Of a stretch of 64,000 bases of DNA, positions 46,236 to 57,074 are shown one piece after another; positions within the stretch are counted from its first letter, which is position 1, and each line of letters opens with the position of its first letter. Location of the stretch: positions 372,001-436,000 of the forward strand of contig VNKQ01000007.1 in the NCBI GenBank assembly GCA_016508695.1, in the 5' to 3' direction. A model generated the notes under the pieces. That model searched no databases. It saw only the letters and a list, made by a program, of their open reading frames with translations, and was not told where the DNA came from. A program made the translations under genes and the position numbers. The stretch is from Hyphodiscus hymeniophilus (lineage: Eukaryota > Ascomycota > Leotiomycetes > Helotiales > Hyphodiscaceae).

Positions 46236-47513
46236 ATGGTAAGTTGCCTACAGGATACAGCTCCACAATCTCGACTAACTTTTGGATCGCGCAGGATCTC
46301 ATTCTTAAACCTGTCCGCGTCGCGACATCCAAACCTGCGCGCCAGACCTATGTCAACACTCTGCTGTTCATGATAACGTCTGCTATCCTTCTGGGACTCG
46401 CCATAACCGCATATATACTCTTCTATTTCAACTACGTACCCCAGATTGGCATTGAGCGGATCATACATCTGCAATATGGGTACACATTCCCTCGCTCCCA
46501 CACACCCATATACTAACCCCATACCTTACAGCGATGGACCTCATCCCTACGGTGTTGCGCGCTTAGACTCAACGCTTGTGGGGGATCAAGCTTATGATAT
46601 TGCATTGAGCTTGCACGTTCCGCGCTCTCCTCCAAACTTAGCGACGGGCAATTTCATGATCTCCCTCTCGCTTCTCTCATCATCATACCAACCACCAGTG
46701 CCGTCAACGGTCCCTCCTTCGGTTCTACAGCAATCGCACTCATCGACTGTTACTCCCTCTGACGTCTTATACCTATCTCGACGGCCGGCGATCCTCACAT
46801 ACACCTCGCGCCTCGTGTCCCTCGCCTCCCGCGTGGTGTCCCTCCCTCTCTATATCTTCGGCCTAAAACATGAGTCCGAGATCCTACACATACCGATGGC
46901 GGAATCCGCGGTATTCAAGCGGGGAAGAGTGAATGTGCCCGTATATGCGTTGTTGGAGCTACAAACAGGACAAGAAGTACAAGTATACGATGTGCGAATA
47001 CAGTTTAAGGCTCGGTTTGGTGGGATGAGATGGCTGATGTACAATCACCGTATCATCTCCTTCCTTGTATTTACAACAGCATTCTGGTTTGCCGAAATAC
47101 TCTTCACGAGTCTGGGCTGGATTTCGTTACGATACATCTTCGCGCCCTCTTCAAAACCTAAGAGTGAAGGATCCATCAAATCTGAAGACACAAATGGAGC
47201 TGTCAAGGGAGAGATCAAGGAGGAGCCCGAGACTGACGAACCAGATCTTTCCGATACTCCAAGGACATTCCCTACCTATGGAAGACAGCAGCCTCTGAGG
47301 TATGTGCCAAAGGTTAAGGACGAGGAAAGCGAGGAGCATGTGTTGGCTGCAACGGCTATTCAACCGCTTGTATCAATGGAAGCAGATGATGAAGAAGACG
47401 AGGAGTTCAGAGCGCGGGATTCCGGTATTGGAACGAGTTTTAGTGAGGGTGGAGAGAGGACAGCTGCCTTTGCAAGGCGGAGATCTGGGCGAGGATGTGG
47501 TAACGGGAGTTAA
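46236..47513 (+). CDS. sei1: Seipin, lipid-droplet assembly protein
   Basis: Exons 46295..46479 and 46532..47513 are clear; together with an ATG at 46236..46238 they encode 389 residues. In the phase required by exon 46295, the only ATG between an upstream stop at 46107 and the donor GTAAGT at 46239 is that final codon, so the start codon appears to abut the intron. An extra unseen upstream exon is the alternative. The protein has helix 1 at about 21-46 (TLLFMITSAILLGLAITAYI), a luminal domain starting GDGPHPYGVARLD with YDIALSLHVPRSPPNLATGNFM (the seipin core), and helix 2 at about 234-260 (FLVFTTAFWFAEILFTSL). A long acidic cytosolic tail ends in an Arg/Gly-rich stretch. Seipin forms ER rings that control lipid-droplet budding. 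Confidence 0.88.
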
Positions 47514-48906
47514 TTAATGTCATGGTCATTGTAGGAGAAGGCTAGCGTTTGATACCCATGGGATATCCTCAGGCAATGTAAGAACTATTCGAATGTGAAC
47601 GACGGAAGTTCCACATGCAAGATTTGAGAAGAGAATCGATGGCGCTTAGCTGCAGTTTGCCACTCATTCCTATTTATCCCTACCTGGAAGAGTACGGACT
47701 GCGAAGCTTGAAATGTACAGCTCAAGCGATCTGAACAATAATACTCGCTGAATATCCGGGATTATTGGCTGAAACTGTCTATATCGCTTAAATGCTTCAA
47801 CGATGGCACAGATCGGATCCTCTTTAAAGAGACTGCAATATTCTACTCCATTACTCACCCACGATGGTCTTCCAACCTCAAGACGTTTTTTTTTTTGGGG
47901 ACTACAAGCCAGCTCTTCTCTATTAGCGACTTCCGAATATCGTTCTTCTCTATTCCCTTTTCAAAAAGCACGACAGTCGACTTGAAAATCGCTGGTGAGT
48001 GCTCGAAACATTCTCGTTTCTCAACTCTTTGTCGTTCCATATCATCTCTAGGAAGTCGAGAGTTTGTGTCATTAAATATTATGTTGTAAGTCAAGTCTCT
48101 CCTAATGGTCATTGACAACACTTGTCAGCTCGCCTTCAGAAGTCAATCGTTCGAGTTGAGCGCAAGGTCTGGATCCCGAAGTCACCATATATAAGGTAGT
48201 TTTTGTAAACCAGGACTTCATGTTAGAAGTATAATACCGCTCTCTTTTAAGCTATCATGAATTCCCTATCGCACGCTTCGATCATCTTACCAAAGCTTCA
48301 TATCAAACTCCAAGATACACATGAGATTTCCGTGCCGCATATTCTCCGTGCACGTCTCTACGCCTGGACACTGCGATTTCGCAACTCGACATCTCACAAC
48401 CTCTAAGGAGGGTCTGTCCAAAACGTCTATATCTTGCCCACAACCGATTATCATGGTATCCCTAGTCCTAAAACTGCCCACAACTGTGATGTACGAGAGC
48501 GTTGTATTATTCCTGACCTTAATCTCCGTACACGAAGAGAACATATAGAATATACAAACTCGAAAAACATGGAGTTCTCCGTGTCTTCGATGGTCATCAT
48601 ATTCATAATATGGCATTGTTTAAGCAAAAAGGATGGATGGCCTTCCGCCAATGTGCGAGACCTCCTCGTTGTTGAAACAATGAACCTCCAAACTGTGTGA
48701 TGTGAGATGCTGCTGTGCCATTTATCGCCCACTTCATTGGCTTGCTGAGGGCTCCTTGATCTAGAATTGGGAAGAGAAAATAACGATTGAGTATAAGCAC
48801 AGAAATGGAAAAGACCCTGCGAATCAGTCACATACAATAACTCGGGCACTCTGCTAATCAGGCGCAGAGATGAGGTCTGGCTGGGTATTTAATTCGCTCA
48901 ACTACT
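47514..48906. other. Convergent intergenic region, no gene seen
   Basis: About 1.4 kb between the converging seipin and SR140-like genes, with a T/G homopolymer tract near 47886-47900. Frames on both strands around 48287-48849 show no protein family features, so none is accepted. The length is more than two 3' UTRs need, but nothing specific explains it. Confidence 0.45.
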
Positions 48907-51348
48907 TCAATTATCCTCATCCGAATCTGCGAACATGTCTACAGCTTTTGGCCTAGCCCTCCGAGCTTGTGGAACGGACGCATTGTCCACTTTGCTTGGA
49001 ATATTTGAAGTATCCGGTTCTGCCATTCTGGGTGGAGGATCCGGCGAGGTAGGTAGAGACAACTCGTTAGGTGCCTGCATCGGCTCCCCATCCAATCCAT
49101 TCTCGTCCTCCTCATCCATAGGGAATCCGTCAACATCCTCATCCATGGGCTCACCATCGACGTCCTCATCCATAGGCTCGCCATCCAAATCATCCATAGC
49201 GTCCTCGGACATTGGAGTATCAACATCTTTGGTCTGTGCGTGTTCTTTTGGGGCGACTTCCACAGCTTTCCATTTGCTCTTTCCCTTATCCTGCGTAGCT
49301 GATTCCTTCTCTCTCGCATCTCGCTCTTGTTGGATAGTAAGAGGTGGGTTGTTGAAGACCTGCACGAAATGCTCCTGGCTCTCTGCAGGGAAAACGCACC
49401 ATCCCTCCCACAACGACAACATGTTCTGAACGCTACGCTTCCACTTCTCGGCTCTCAAGCGGCCCCAGCTCATTGTCCGCTCCATTCGACCTAGACCCTC
49501 GAACACCTTTCGCTGCTTCAACACTGTTTCGAATAGCTGTCTATATCGCCATGCATGCCTAACTCCAGATGTCGAGGAGGAAGAAAGGATATCGGAGATT
49601 ATGTATATTCCGATGAGACTAGCAGAGGACATATCTTCTTTCTCGTCGTTTTCGTTGAGGTCAGCAGCATCATCACCATTTCCTTCGTCTTTCTTACGGT
49701 CAGGGTTGGCAGATGTATAAGCGAATGGCTTCTCAACGTTTGATATGATCATCGCTACCACTTCGTCTGCGCCTCTTCCTGCATGTGAAATCGCAAAAGC
49801 CGTGACACGCGCCACATCTCCCTTCCTCAACTTCCCATTGCTAGTGGGCATTCTCGAGAGAAGATGCGTAAGTTTGGCCTTCTCCAAAGGATTGAGATAG
49901 GCTTTCCCATCATCCATGAGCGAACTCGTGTCAGCTGCAAGTCCGCCACCAGGTCTCCTAGCGCCTTCATCACCGGAATCGTCTTCATCTGAGGAGGCGT
50001 ACTCGGTGTCTGAGACGAATTCATCGATTCTGGTTGTGTATTCGAAGATCAGGGGTTGGTCTGGTTCTTTCCATGCAGAGCTTCCCTCAAATAGAGGTAG
50101 GTACTTTCCTTTCCCCTTTTTCGTCTGAGATCCTGTGAGAACTTCCCAAAGGCGCCAGCGATACCACACCCCACCCACACTTCGTGAATCCCATAACCAA
50201 GCCCATTTCTCCTCGCGTTGTACGTCCGCTCTACTCATAAGCAACGCCTCAAATTCTGGACCATGTGTAAGGAGTAATTCAATGACTTTGTGGATCAGCT
50301 TCAGCTGCTTGACATCACTCGGCGGTTGAACCGGCACATGAAGCAGCGGTCCACCTCTAGGTATTTGTCCCATTCCACTCGGCGCATACGAACTCGGCGG
50401 CGCAAAGCCTCTCTGATGATGTGCAGGTGGTGCATGACCTCTTCCCGTGCCAGGCAACGCAACAGCTTTCGCTCCAAAAGGCTGAGAGGCAGTCGCGAGC
50501 CCTAGAGTTGGTATAGCCGCAGAACTGGCAATAGCAGCTGAAGAGAGATGTCGGTGAAGATTAAGGTAATGCCCATAGCCCAGATATCTGTTCTGCAATC
50601 CATTTACCGCAGCGTCAATATCATTCGCCGGTGTGTCTTTGGCCAACGTGACAATCGCACTCATGCTCTTCCGCTCCGTGTAAACAGTTGGTCCGCTTGG
50701 TGGCAGAATTCTTACCGCATCAACTGTCAGTGTCGCGGGTAGGAGGGCCTTGATGACAGCCGGTGATGTACCTGGAGGTAGACTGGCCAGTTGTAAAGTT
50801 GGTTTCGCAGCAGCTTTCTGCTCCTCCACGTCTCTTGTCCGGCCTCGATCATCCTCATCCTCATCTGTTTTCAACACCCTCGATGGCGACGCACCCTCAT
50901 AATCGTCGAAAGCCAATAATCCTCTATCCTCCCTCCTCTGCGGCTGACTGAAGCTCTCAAATCCTCTGCTCTTGTTCGGCGGCGGCCCTAGACTTCCTGG
51001 TCCACTGCCCATTCCAACTCCTCTTCCCCCATATCCACCAGTACCTCCTCCAAACCCACCTCCAAAACCCCTTCCAGAAGCCGGCCCAGACGGCGGTATT
51101 CCCATTCCCATTCCTTGCCCACCGAAGCTCCTTCTTGGGGGAGGCAGTCCTCCGCCGAATGTGTTCTCATCCTCATCATCAAAGCTCTTGACGAAATCGT
51201 CGTACGCAGCCTTCGTCTCCGCTTCTTCCCTCAGTCGTTTAGCTTCTGCTTCTGCCTTCTGCCGCTCGAAGAGCGATTTCTTGGTCGGTGCTTTAAGTTT
51301 GGAGGTTACGTCGGGGAACTGATCTATCTTCTTGTTTGAGGACGCCAT
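48907..51348 (-). CDS. SR140/U2SURP-like U2 snRNP-associated splicing factor
   Basis: One uninterrupted exon of 813 residues. An N-terminal charged helix (SLFERQKAEAEAKRLREEAETK) and a Gly-rich stretch precede a divergent RRM at about 186-268. A SURP module follows at about 349-390 (LIHKVIELLLTHGPEFEALLM), then a CID-like helical domain at about 483-648 (LNPLEKAKLTHLLSRMPTS through WRYRQLFETVLKQRKVFEGL). This RRM-SURP-CID order is that of human SR140/U2SURP, a U2 snRNP-associated nuclear protein. The C-terminus lacks the RS domain and instead has an acidic segment with near-repeats of DGEPMDEDV in 27-bp DNA units, then PQARRARPKAVDMFADSDEDN. A role in pre-mRNA splicing is inferred from domain order. 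It is divergent from the flavin oxidoreductase. Confidence 0.88.
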   Translation of the reverse strand: MASSNKKIDQFPDVTSKLKAPTKKSLFERQKAEAEAKRLREEAETKAAYDDFVKSFDDEDENTFGGGLPPPRRSFGGQGMGMGIPPSGPASGRGFGGGFGGGTGGYGGRGVGMGSGPGSLGPPPNKSRGFESFSQPQRREDRGLLAFDDYEGASPSRVLKTDEDEDDRGRTRDVEEQKAAAKPTLQLASLPPGTSPAVIKALLPATLTVDAVRILPPSGPTVYTERKSMSAIVTLAKDTPANDIDAAVNGLQNRYLGYGHYLNLHRHLSSAAIASSAAIPTLGLATASQPFGAKAVALPGTGRGHAPPAHHQRGFAPPSSYAPSGMGQIPRGGPLLHVPVQPPSDVKQLKLIHKVIELLLTHGPEFEALLMSRADVQREEKWAWLWDSRSVGGVWYRWRLWEVLTGSQTKKGKGKYLPLFEGSSAWKEPDQPLIFEYTTRIDEFVSDTEYASSDEDDSGDEGARRPGGGLAADTSSLMDDGKAYLNPLEKAKLTHLLSRMPTSNGKLRKGDVARVTAFAISHAGRGADEVVAMIISNVEKPFAYTSANPDRKKDEGNGDDAADLNENDEKEDMSSASLIGIYIISDILSSSSTSGVRHAWRYRQLFETVLKQRKVFEGLGRMERTMSWGRLRAEKWKRSVQNMLSLWEGWCVFPAESQEHFVQVFNNPPLTIQQERDAREKESATQDKGKSKWKAVEVAPKEHAQTKDVDTPMSEDAMDDLDGEPMDEDVDGEPMDEDVDGFPMDEEDENGLDGEPMQAPNELSLPTSPDPPPRMAEPDTSNIPSKVDNASVPQARRARPKAVDMFADSDEDN

Positions 51349-51836
51349 TTTGCGCTCATCGTCGTGAGCTCAACCCGCTTACACTGTAAATCCCGTGTCG
51401 TATACGCGAGGAGGGAGAGGAAGGGCAGACCTAAACGGAGGCCAACTGAGGTTGGACGAATTGGGTAGGTGTGACTGCGTGAAGGTGTCGCGAATCGAGC
51501 GCAGAAATTCCGCCTCGTCAAGCTCAGACCAAGCCTGTCAATTCAACATTCACCACATAGTGACTCCAACACGCCCTTGAGCTCCAAATGCCCCACCTTT
51601 GGACACCTGTAAGTGTTATCCACCGTGTCGACCTTTCTTAGAGTCACTACCAAAGAATTGTATATATTCCTCTCGTTCTTTTCATTCTTATCTATTTCAT
51701 TGGCTTCATTATCCTTTTCAGTTCGGAAGGTCTCTGTCTACATATCTGTACAGCATCTCTCCACCCCACTTTGAATCCAAAGAGTTTTTTTTTTTCTTCT
51801 TGCACATCTACAATCTAGCTGCAGAGTCTCAAAGTG
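51349..51836. other. Divergent promoter region (SR140-like / flavin oxidoreductase)
   Basis: About 490 bp between divergent start codons. The part before 51837 is a pyrimidine-rich leader with a ten-T run near 51786-51795. No coding feature is supported. Confidence 0.5.
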
Positions 51837-53395
51837 ATGGACTCACCCCTAAGCTCCATCCTCATCATAGGATCCGGCGTGTTCGGCCTCTCAACAGCAC
51901 ACGCCCTCTCCCAACGCCCCTCCTTCTCCTCCACCACAATCACCGTCCTGGACCGCTCTCCCTTCCCCTCCCCAGACGGCTCCTCAATCGACACCTCACG
52001 CATAATCCGCGCAGACTACTCGGATCCCGCATACGCCTCTCTCGCTGCCGCCGCGCAGGAGGAGTGGAGGAAGCAAGGCCCGAATGATCTCGGCGGCGAA
52101 GGCAGGTACACTGAATCTGGTCTGGTCCTCGTCGCGGACAGGGGCGCCCCGGGCGAACATTATGTCCGGGAAAGCCAGGCCAATGTCTGTAGCCTGATGG
52201 CTACTGCGGGCGATAGGGACGCTGTATGCGAGCTCCCTACTCGAGCCTCGATTGAAGAGGCATTGGGTACGGGCGGAGGCAGCGGTGATTGGGGATATAT
52301 CAACCGGCGCTCTGGCTGGGCCGACGCGGAGGGTGGTATGGTTTGGTTACGGCGAAAAGTTGAGCTTAGCGGACGGGTTGGGTTTAGACATGTAGAAGTC
52401 GAGACTTTGATCAAGGAAGGCAAGAAAGTCGTCGGTGTCAAGCTGGCTGACGGCGAGAAAGTGAGGGCAGATCTCGTGATCCTAGCTACGGGGGCATGGA
52501 CGGGGAAACTGGTGGATCTGAGAGGGAGAGCACAAGCTACGGGGCAGGTACTTGCATACCTCCCTATCACGGAAGAGGAACAGGAGAGGTTTCGGGATAT
52601 GCCTGTGTTGCTCAATATGAGCACGGGACTCTTCATCATCCCGCCGAGGAACAGGATATTGAAAGTAGCACGACATGCTTACGGGTACGCGAATCCGGTA
52701 TCGATCCAAAACCCGGATGATGGGGAGGAGATGGTGGAGGTTAGTCTCCCACGCACAAGTTGGGAGGTTAAAGACCAGTGGATTCCGAGGGAGGGTGAGG
52801 AAGCATGTCGACAGGCGCTGAGGGAGATGATTCCCAGGTTCGTTCTATTTCCTTCACATTCGCGCATTGGTGCTTGTTCTCGTCTTTTCCATCCACTCTC
52901 CCCTCTCCAATCTGCCCCTTCTCCAGTCCTCCCATTCATATCCATGACCTTGTCATGAAGAGGCGGCACGGAAGGTCTCTCATCACCCATCCCACTCATC
53001 CACCCTCCCTCACCTACCTCACCTCTCCCACTAACCCTCTCCCCAGCCTAGCAGACCGGAAGTTCACCCAAGCCCGCATCTGCTGGTACACGGACACGCC
53101 TCACGGCGACTTCCTCATCACCTACCACCCGGCGCTCGAGGGCTTGTTCGTGGCCACGGGCGGTAGCGGGCACGGCTACAAGTTCCTGCCCGTGATCGGG
53201 GAGAGGATCGTCGATGCGGTCGAGGGGAGGTGTCCGGTGGAGTTCGAGGGGAAGTGGGCGTGGCCCCGCGAGAGGGTGGAGAGCGTTGTGACGGAGGATG
53301 GGAGTCGAGGGGGGGTGCCGGGTATGGAGTTGATGGATGAGTTTGGGAGATTGAGGGGGGATGAGTGCGTTGTCCAGATAGAGCGGTATTATTAG
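51837..53395 (+). CDS. FAD-dependent amine oxidase of the sarcosine/fructosyl-amino-acid oxidase family
   Basis: Two exons, 51837..52837 and 53047..53395, encode 449 residues. The dinucleotide-binding fingerprint is GSGVFG at 12-17. SSIDTSRIIRADYSDPAYASLA follows, the conserved segment of sarcosine, pipecolate/saccharopine and fructosyl-amino-acid oxidases. DLVILATGAWTG is the second FAD contact. After the junction comes ICWYTDTPHGDFLITYHP, where Cys-346 sits where the family usually attaches FAD covalently, then GLFVATGGSGHGYKFLPVIG. Enzymes of this group oxidise secondary amines using oxygen, releasing hydrogen peroxide, often in peroxisomes. The C-terminus here is IERYY, with no typical SKL-type signal. 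The substrate cannot be decided. The 209 bp intron is long and pyrimidine-rich; its donor is GTTCGT. GC content is visibly higher than in neighbouring genes. Confidence 0.92.
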
Positions 53396-54046
53396 ACGTT
53401 TTAACATAACCACGGCACATGCATAAGAGAAGAGTATATCTATCGTGATCGAATTAGTCTATCTTAAGTTAGATCAAATCCACTCGACGACCCTTGGCGA
53501 CCGGAGGTTTATCCTCCAGCCAGTAGCAGAGCTAAGCTATGCAAGAGCAACGGGTGCCGTTACCCACGATGAGAAAGGCAAGCAAGACATTCCATCGTTG
53601 TCTGCTTTGCCCAAAGAAGATCTCGCAATTCCCCCATCCTCTTCAACCCAAAGAGGTGGGGACCACCAATGCAAAGTAAGCCAGGGCAATGTAACTCTGC
53701 GATCCATCTGAAAAGGCAATTATGAAGGCATCTTCGACCTGCGCACATGCCGTGGGTGTGTGCAATCTATATTCTCTGAAAGGGACAAGCATGCTAAAAA
53801 CCAATGAAGAGCCTCTTCGACTCTTCCACATATACGCCGGTGCAATGCGATGACACGAGACATCCGGCGACTACCAAAAGACGGTGATGAATTGTCTGAC
53901 GGGTAAGAGGTGATGCGCCGCCGGATGTTGCTTTTGTTTCGTGATTCGTGAAAGGGGAAATACTTGTACAAGTTGGAGGTGAGGTGTTGATACATCGACG
54001 GTGTAGAGGTAAACGATCGCCGCTGATGCTTTATGGCAAAGCCATT
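53396..54046. other. Convergent intergenic region (flavin oxidoreductase / TBP)
   Basis: About 650 bp between two converging genes, so it contains their 3' UTRs. Overlapping short frames on both strands have no recognisable features. Confidence 0.45.
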
Positions 54047-54980
54047 TCAGACTTTCTTGAAATCTTCAAAATGGGTTAGTAATGCACAACTGAGGGCGAC
54101 GACAAACTTACCTTGAAGCACAGGGTAGATCATTTCAAAGGCCTGGTAAATCTCTTCTCGAACTTTTGCTCCGGTCAAGACGATCTTTCCAGATACGAAG
54201 ATAAGGAGGACGATCTTGGGCTTGATCATTCGGTAGATGAGACCAGGGAATAGCTCAGGTTCGTACGAACTGAAGTTGTGATGGCGGGACGCAAGGCCTT
54301 CCAAACGGATGGGGAACTTGATGTCGCAGGAGCCGACAATGTTCTGGATCTTGAAGTCGGTGAACTTGGCGTTGAAACCAAGCTTCTGAATGATACGAGC
54401 ATACTTTCGTGATGCAAGCTTGGAATCATCTTCCGACTTTGCGCCAGTAACAACCATCTTTCCCGAGGCAAAGATCAAAGCGGTCGTCTTGGGTTCACGA
54501 ATTCGCATGATGACAGCCGCGAAACGCTGACAAGGTTAGCGAGAAAGGAGAGGATATAGCAAGCCTAGAGTCAGCAGGTACCTTTGGGTTATATTCAGCA
54601 TTTCTCGCATGCAGGGCGATCGTCTTGAGGTCCAAACGGCAATCGAGATTAACCGTGGCAACGATGTTTCTTTACATGCAAGATAAGCCTCATGAATGAA
54701 TGCTGAGGCACAAGGGCTATACATACTGCAAGGTAGGAACAATACCACTAACACCCTGAGTTGCACCAGGAGTCGCAGCAGGAGTTGCGGGAGTCACCCC
54801 GTTGCCATTTGGGACTTGAGCAGCTTGTTGCTTGACACCATTCGAATGACCGTTTTGCTTATCAAAGTCATTTGAAGGGGGTGTCAGTTCACCAGCGCCG
54901 CCTGGGAACGACAGCGACCCGGGAGCCACGAAGGTCTTTGCCTGCAACGCAGTCGAGGGATGTGTTTGTATTGATTCCAT
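54047..54980 (-). CDS. spt15: TATA-box-binding protein (TBP)
   Basis: Four exons, 54980..54727, 54669..54582, 54526..54112 and 54063..54047, encode 257 residues. The last exon contributes only 17 bases (ending DFKKV). The N-terminal 80 residues are a variable Thr/Pro/Ala/Asn-rich region. The core is the two-fold repeated TBP saddle: PTLQ-NIVATVNLDCRLDLKTIALHARNAEYNPK, RFAAVIMRIREPKTTALIFASGKMVVTGAKSEDDSK, then the second repeat FTDFKIQNIVGSCDIKFPIRLEGLA and YEPELFPGLIYRMIKPKIVLLIFVSGKIVLTGAKVREEIYQAF. TBP nucleates preinitiation complexes for all three nuclear RNA polymerases. Introns of 57, 55 and 48 bp are canonical. A gene-poor stretch of about 3.7 kb lies upstream of its start. The assignment is certain from the near-invariant core. 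Confidence 0.98.
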
Positions 54981-56562
54981 CTTGACGAAGTGATAAGCTT
55001 CTTAAGTTTGATGAAGAGGAGAGCGGTCTGTTTGTGGTTGGTGTCAGATGAGGGGTCGAGGATGGAGGGAGATGAGAGGTTTCGAAGTTCGAGAAAGCGA
55101 GGTATTTATCTTCGCGACTCGAAGGTTCAAGGGAGGAAAGTGAATGAGATGGAGTGGGAGGTGGAGGTGGAGGTGGGAGGTGGAGGTGGAAGGTGAAGGA
55201 TTGTTTTGTTTGCGCCGAGAGAGTAGGTCGTACCGTTTGCGGGAGATGAACAACCTAATGTCTCCCCTACAGTCGCTGCTCAACGATGATATTTGGAAGC
55301 GGATCGATCGATCGCGTCCGAATACCCAAATAGAGTACTGTTATTATAAACGCTATTGTGATTGGAGTATGGGTGGTGGTGGTTGGGTGCGCAGAGATCT
55401 TTTGCGACCGTTACAACAGAGCCCGGGCGCAAGACGAGTCAACCGATAGTTCGTATTGAATTGAATTTCGGGGGTCGCCCAATTCACCAGGATGAAAGAA
55501 TGTATTCCGAAGAGCACTGTGATCAGTGCGCTATCGTGGGTGGTGATGGTGAAGAGCGGGATGTGGTGTTGATGGATGGATGGCGATGGAAGTTGTAATT
55601 TTACCGCTAATCCGCGAGAAGGCTTTCAAAAAATGGAGGGAGCAACGGATGAGTTATATACCCTCAGCGAAGAAAGCGCGAGTGGTGTGATTGGGGCCCA
55701 AGGGGAGGGTGGACCCACCTCGACCATTCCTCTTTCGACCCCCTGCTCGACTAGCGCTGATCCGCCACTTTTGAATTTTTGAAACCAGGGAATGGAAGGA
55801 AGAAAAAGGAGGCCGCGTTGGGATTGCGGGAGAGAGAGAGTTCATGACTCTTCATGCCAGATGGAGAGTGAGGAAGGAGAGAAAGAAGGAAGGAAGGAAG
55901 GAAGGAGGAGGATGGAAAGGAAGAGTGAGTTCCACGAACATATCGAAGACCATGAAAGTCGAAGCCGTTTCAAGACTAAGAATAGAGAGATTGATGGGGC
56001 GAGAAGGTCGAGGATGAGGTCGAGTGAGGTTGAGTGAGGGTGAGGAGGTTCAGTCCATCCCTAACAAAGGAGAGGAATCCAATCCAGCCAATCCAGCCAA
56101 TCACACCACATCCCACCATGACACCACACCACAACACCACACCCGAGCAAGACCTCTCTATTGTATCTACGGTACACCAGGTACTGTCCTCAATGAGGAT
56201 ACCATGACTCTTCTCCTTCTCCTTTCTCCTTCTCCTTTCTCCTTCTTCTTTCATGCTGTAGTAGATTGTCGTCCCATCTCCTTATCGTGCGTCACATCTT
56301 TATTCTCTCATTGACCTCCTTCCTCCTTCATTACCTACCTACCTCTTCCCTCACGACTTGCTCACCACGCACACAGCCTTGCAGTCGGGGTGGTTTGACC
56401 TCTACTCGCTTTTGTCTGTGATTCTCTCAAGCTTCTTCGTGGGATCATGTCCCCCATGTCCCCCATCTCCCCCATCTCCCCAAGGCTGAGTAAATATGGA
56501 ACACGCGATGCATGCACCATGCACCATGCAACCGCTTGCGTGGCTGCATATCTCGGAGGGTG

Positions 56563-56595
56563 TGTTGACTGTTGACTGTTGACTGTTGACTGTTG
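56563..56595 (+). repeat. 7-bp tandem repeat TGTTGAC
   Basis: Four full TGTTGAC units and a partial fifth, without mismatch. A short satellite in the gene-poor region; no further meaning is visible. Confidence 0.95.
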
Positions 56596-57051
56596 GATGT
56601 TAGTGCCTCCATTCTCGGCATTATTGAGCTGGGGCCACCAAAGGACTGCGACAAGAATGAGTCATGACTCCATGATCCAGGGAGTTATTGGTCCGCTAGC
56701 CCAACCAATCAGCCAACACCCAAAGGGGAACTCATGCAGACGATCCAGCCTCATCAGTTGACCCAGTCACTACGGAGCACACAGATGCAAAGGCCGCTCA
56801 TTCTTCGATAGATAAGATATGGATTTGGATGCCTCATAAAGCCACATTACCAAACACAGACCATTATCCGAACAATGAAATTGTAGGAGCATACAAAGGA
56901 GGACTTCGAGTCTTCGAGATACCCATGACCCCATGGGACTCATACGCACGGAGAGGAACAAAGAGGATTGTGAGCGATCGAAGGGGCCACCGTCACTTCT
57001 CCGTCTCCGTTCAATTAGCATCAGATATGGGGTAGGCCCATCTGCATCGTT

Positions 57052-57074
57052 ACTGCACTGCACTGCACTGCACT
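57052..57074 (+). repeat. 5-bp tandem repeat ACTGC
   Basis: Four perfect ACTGC units plus a partial one. A simple microsatellite. Confidence 0.95.
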
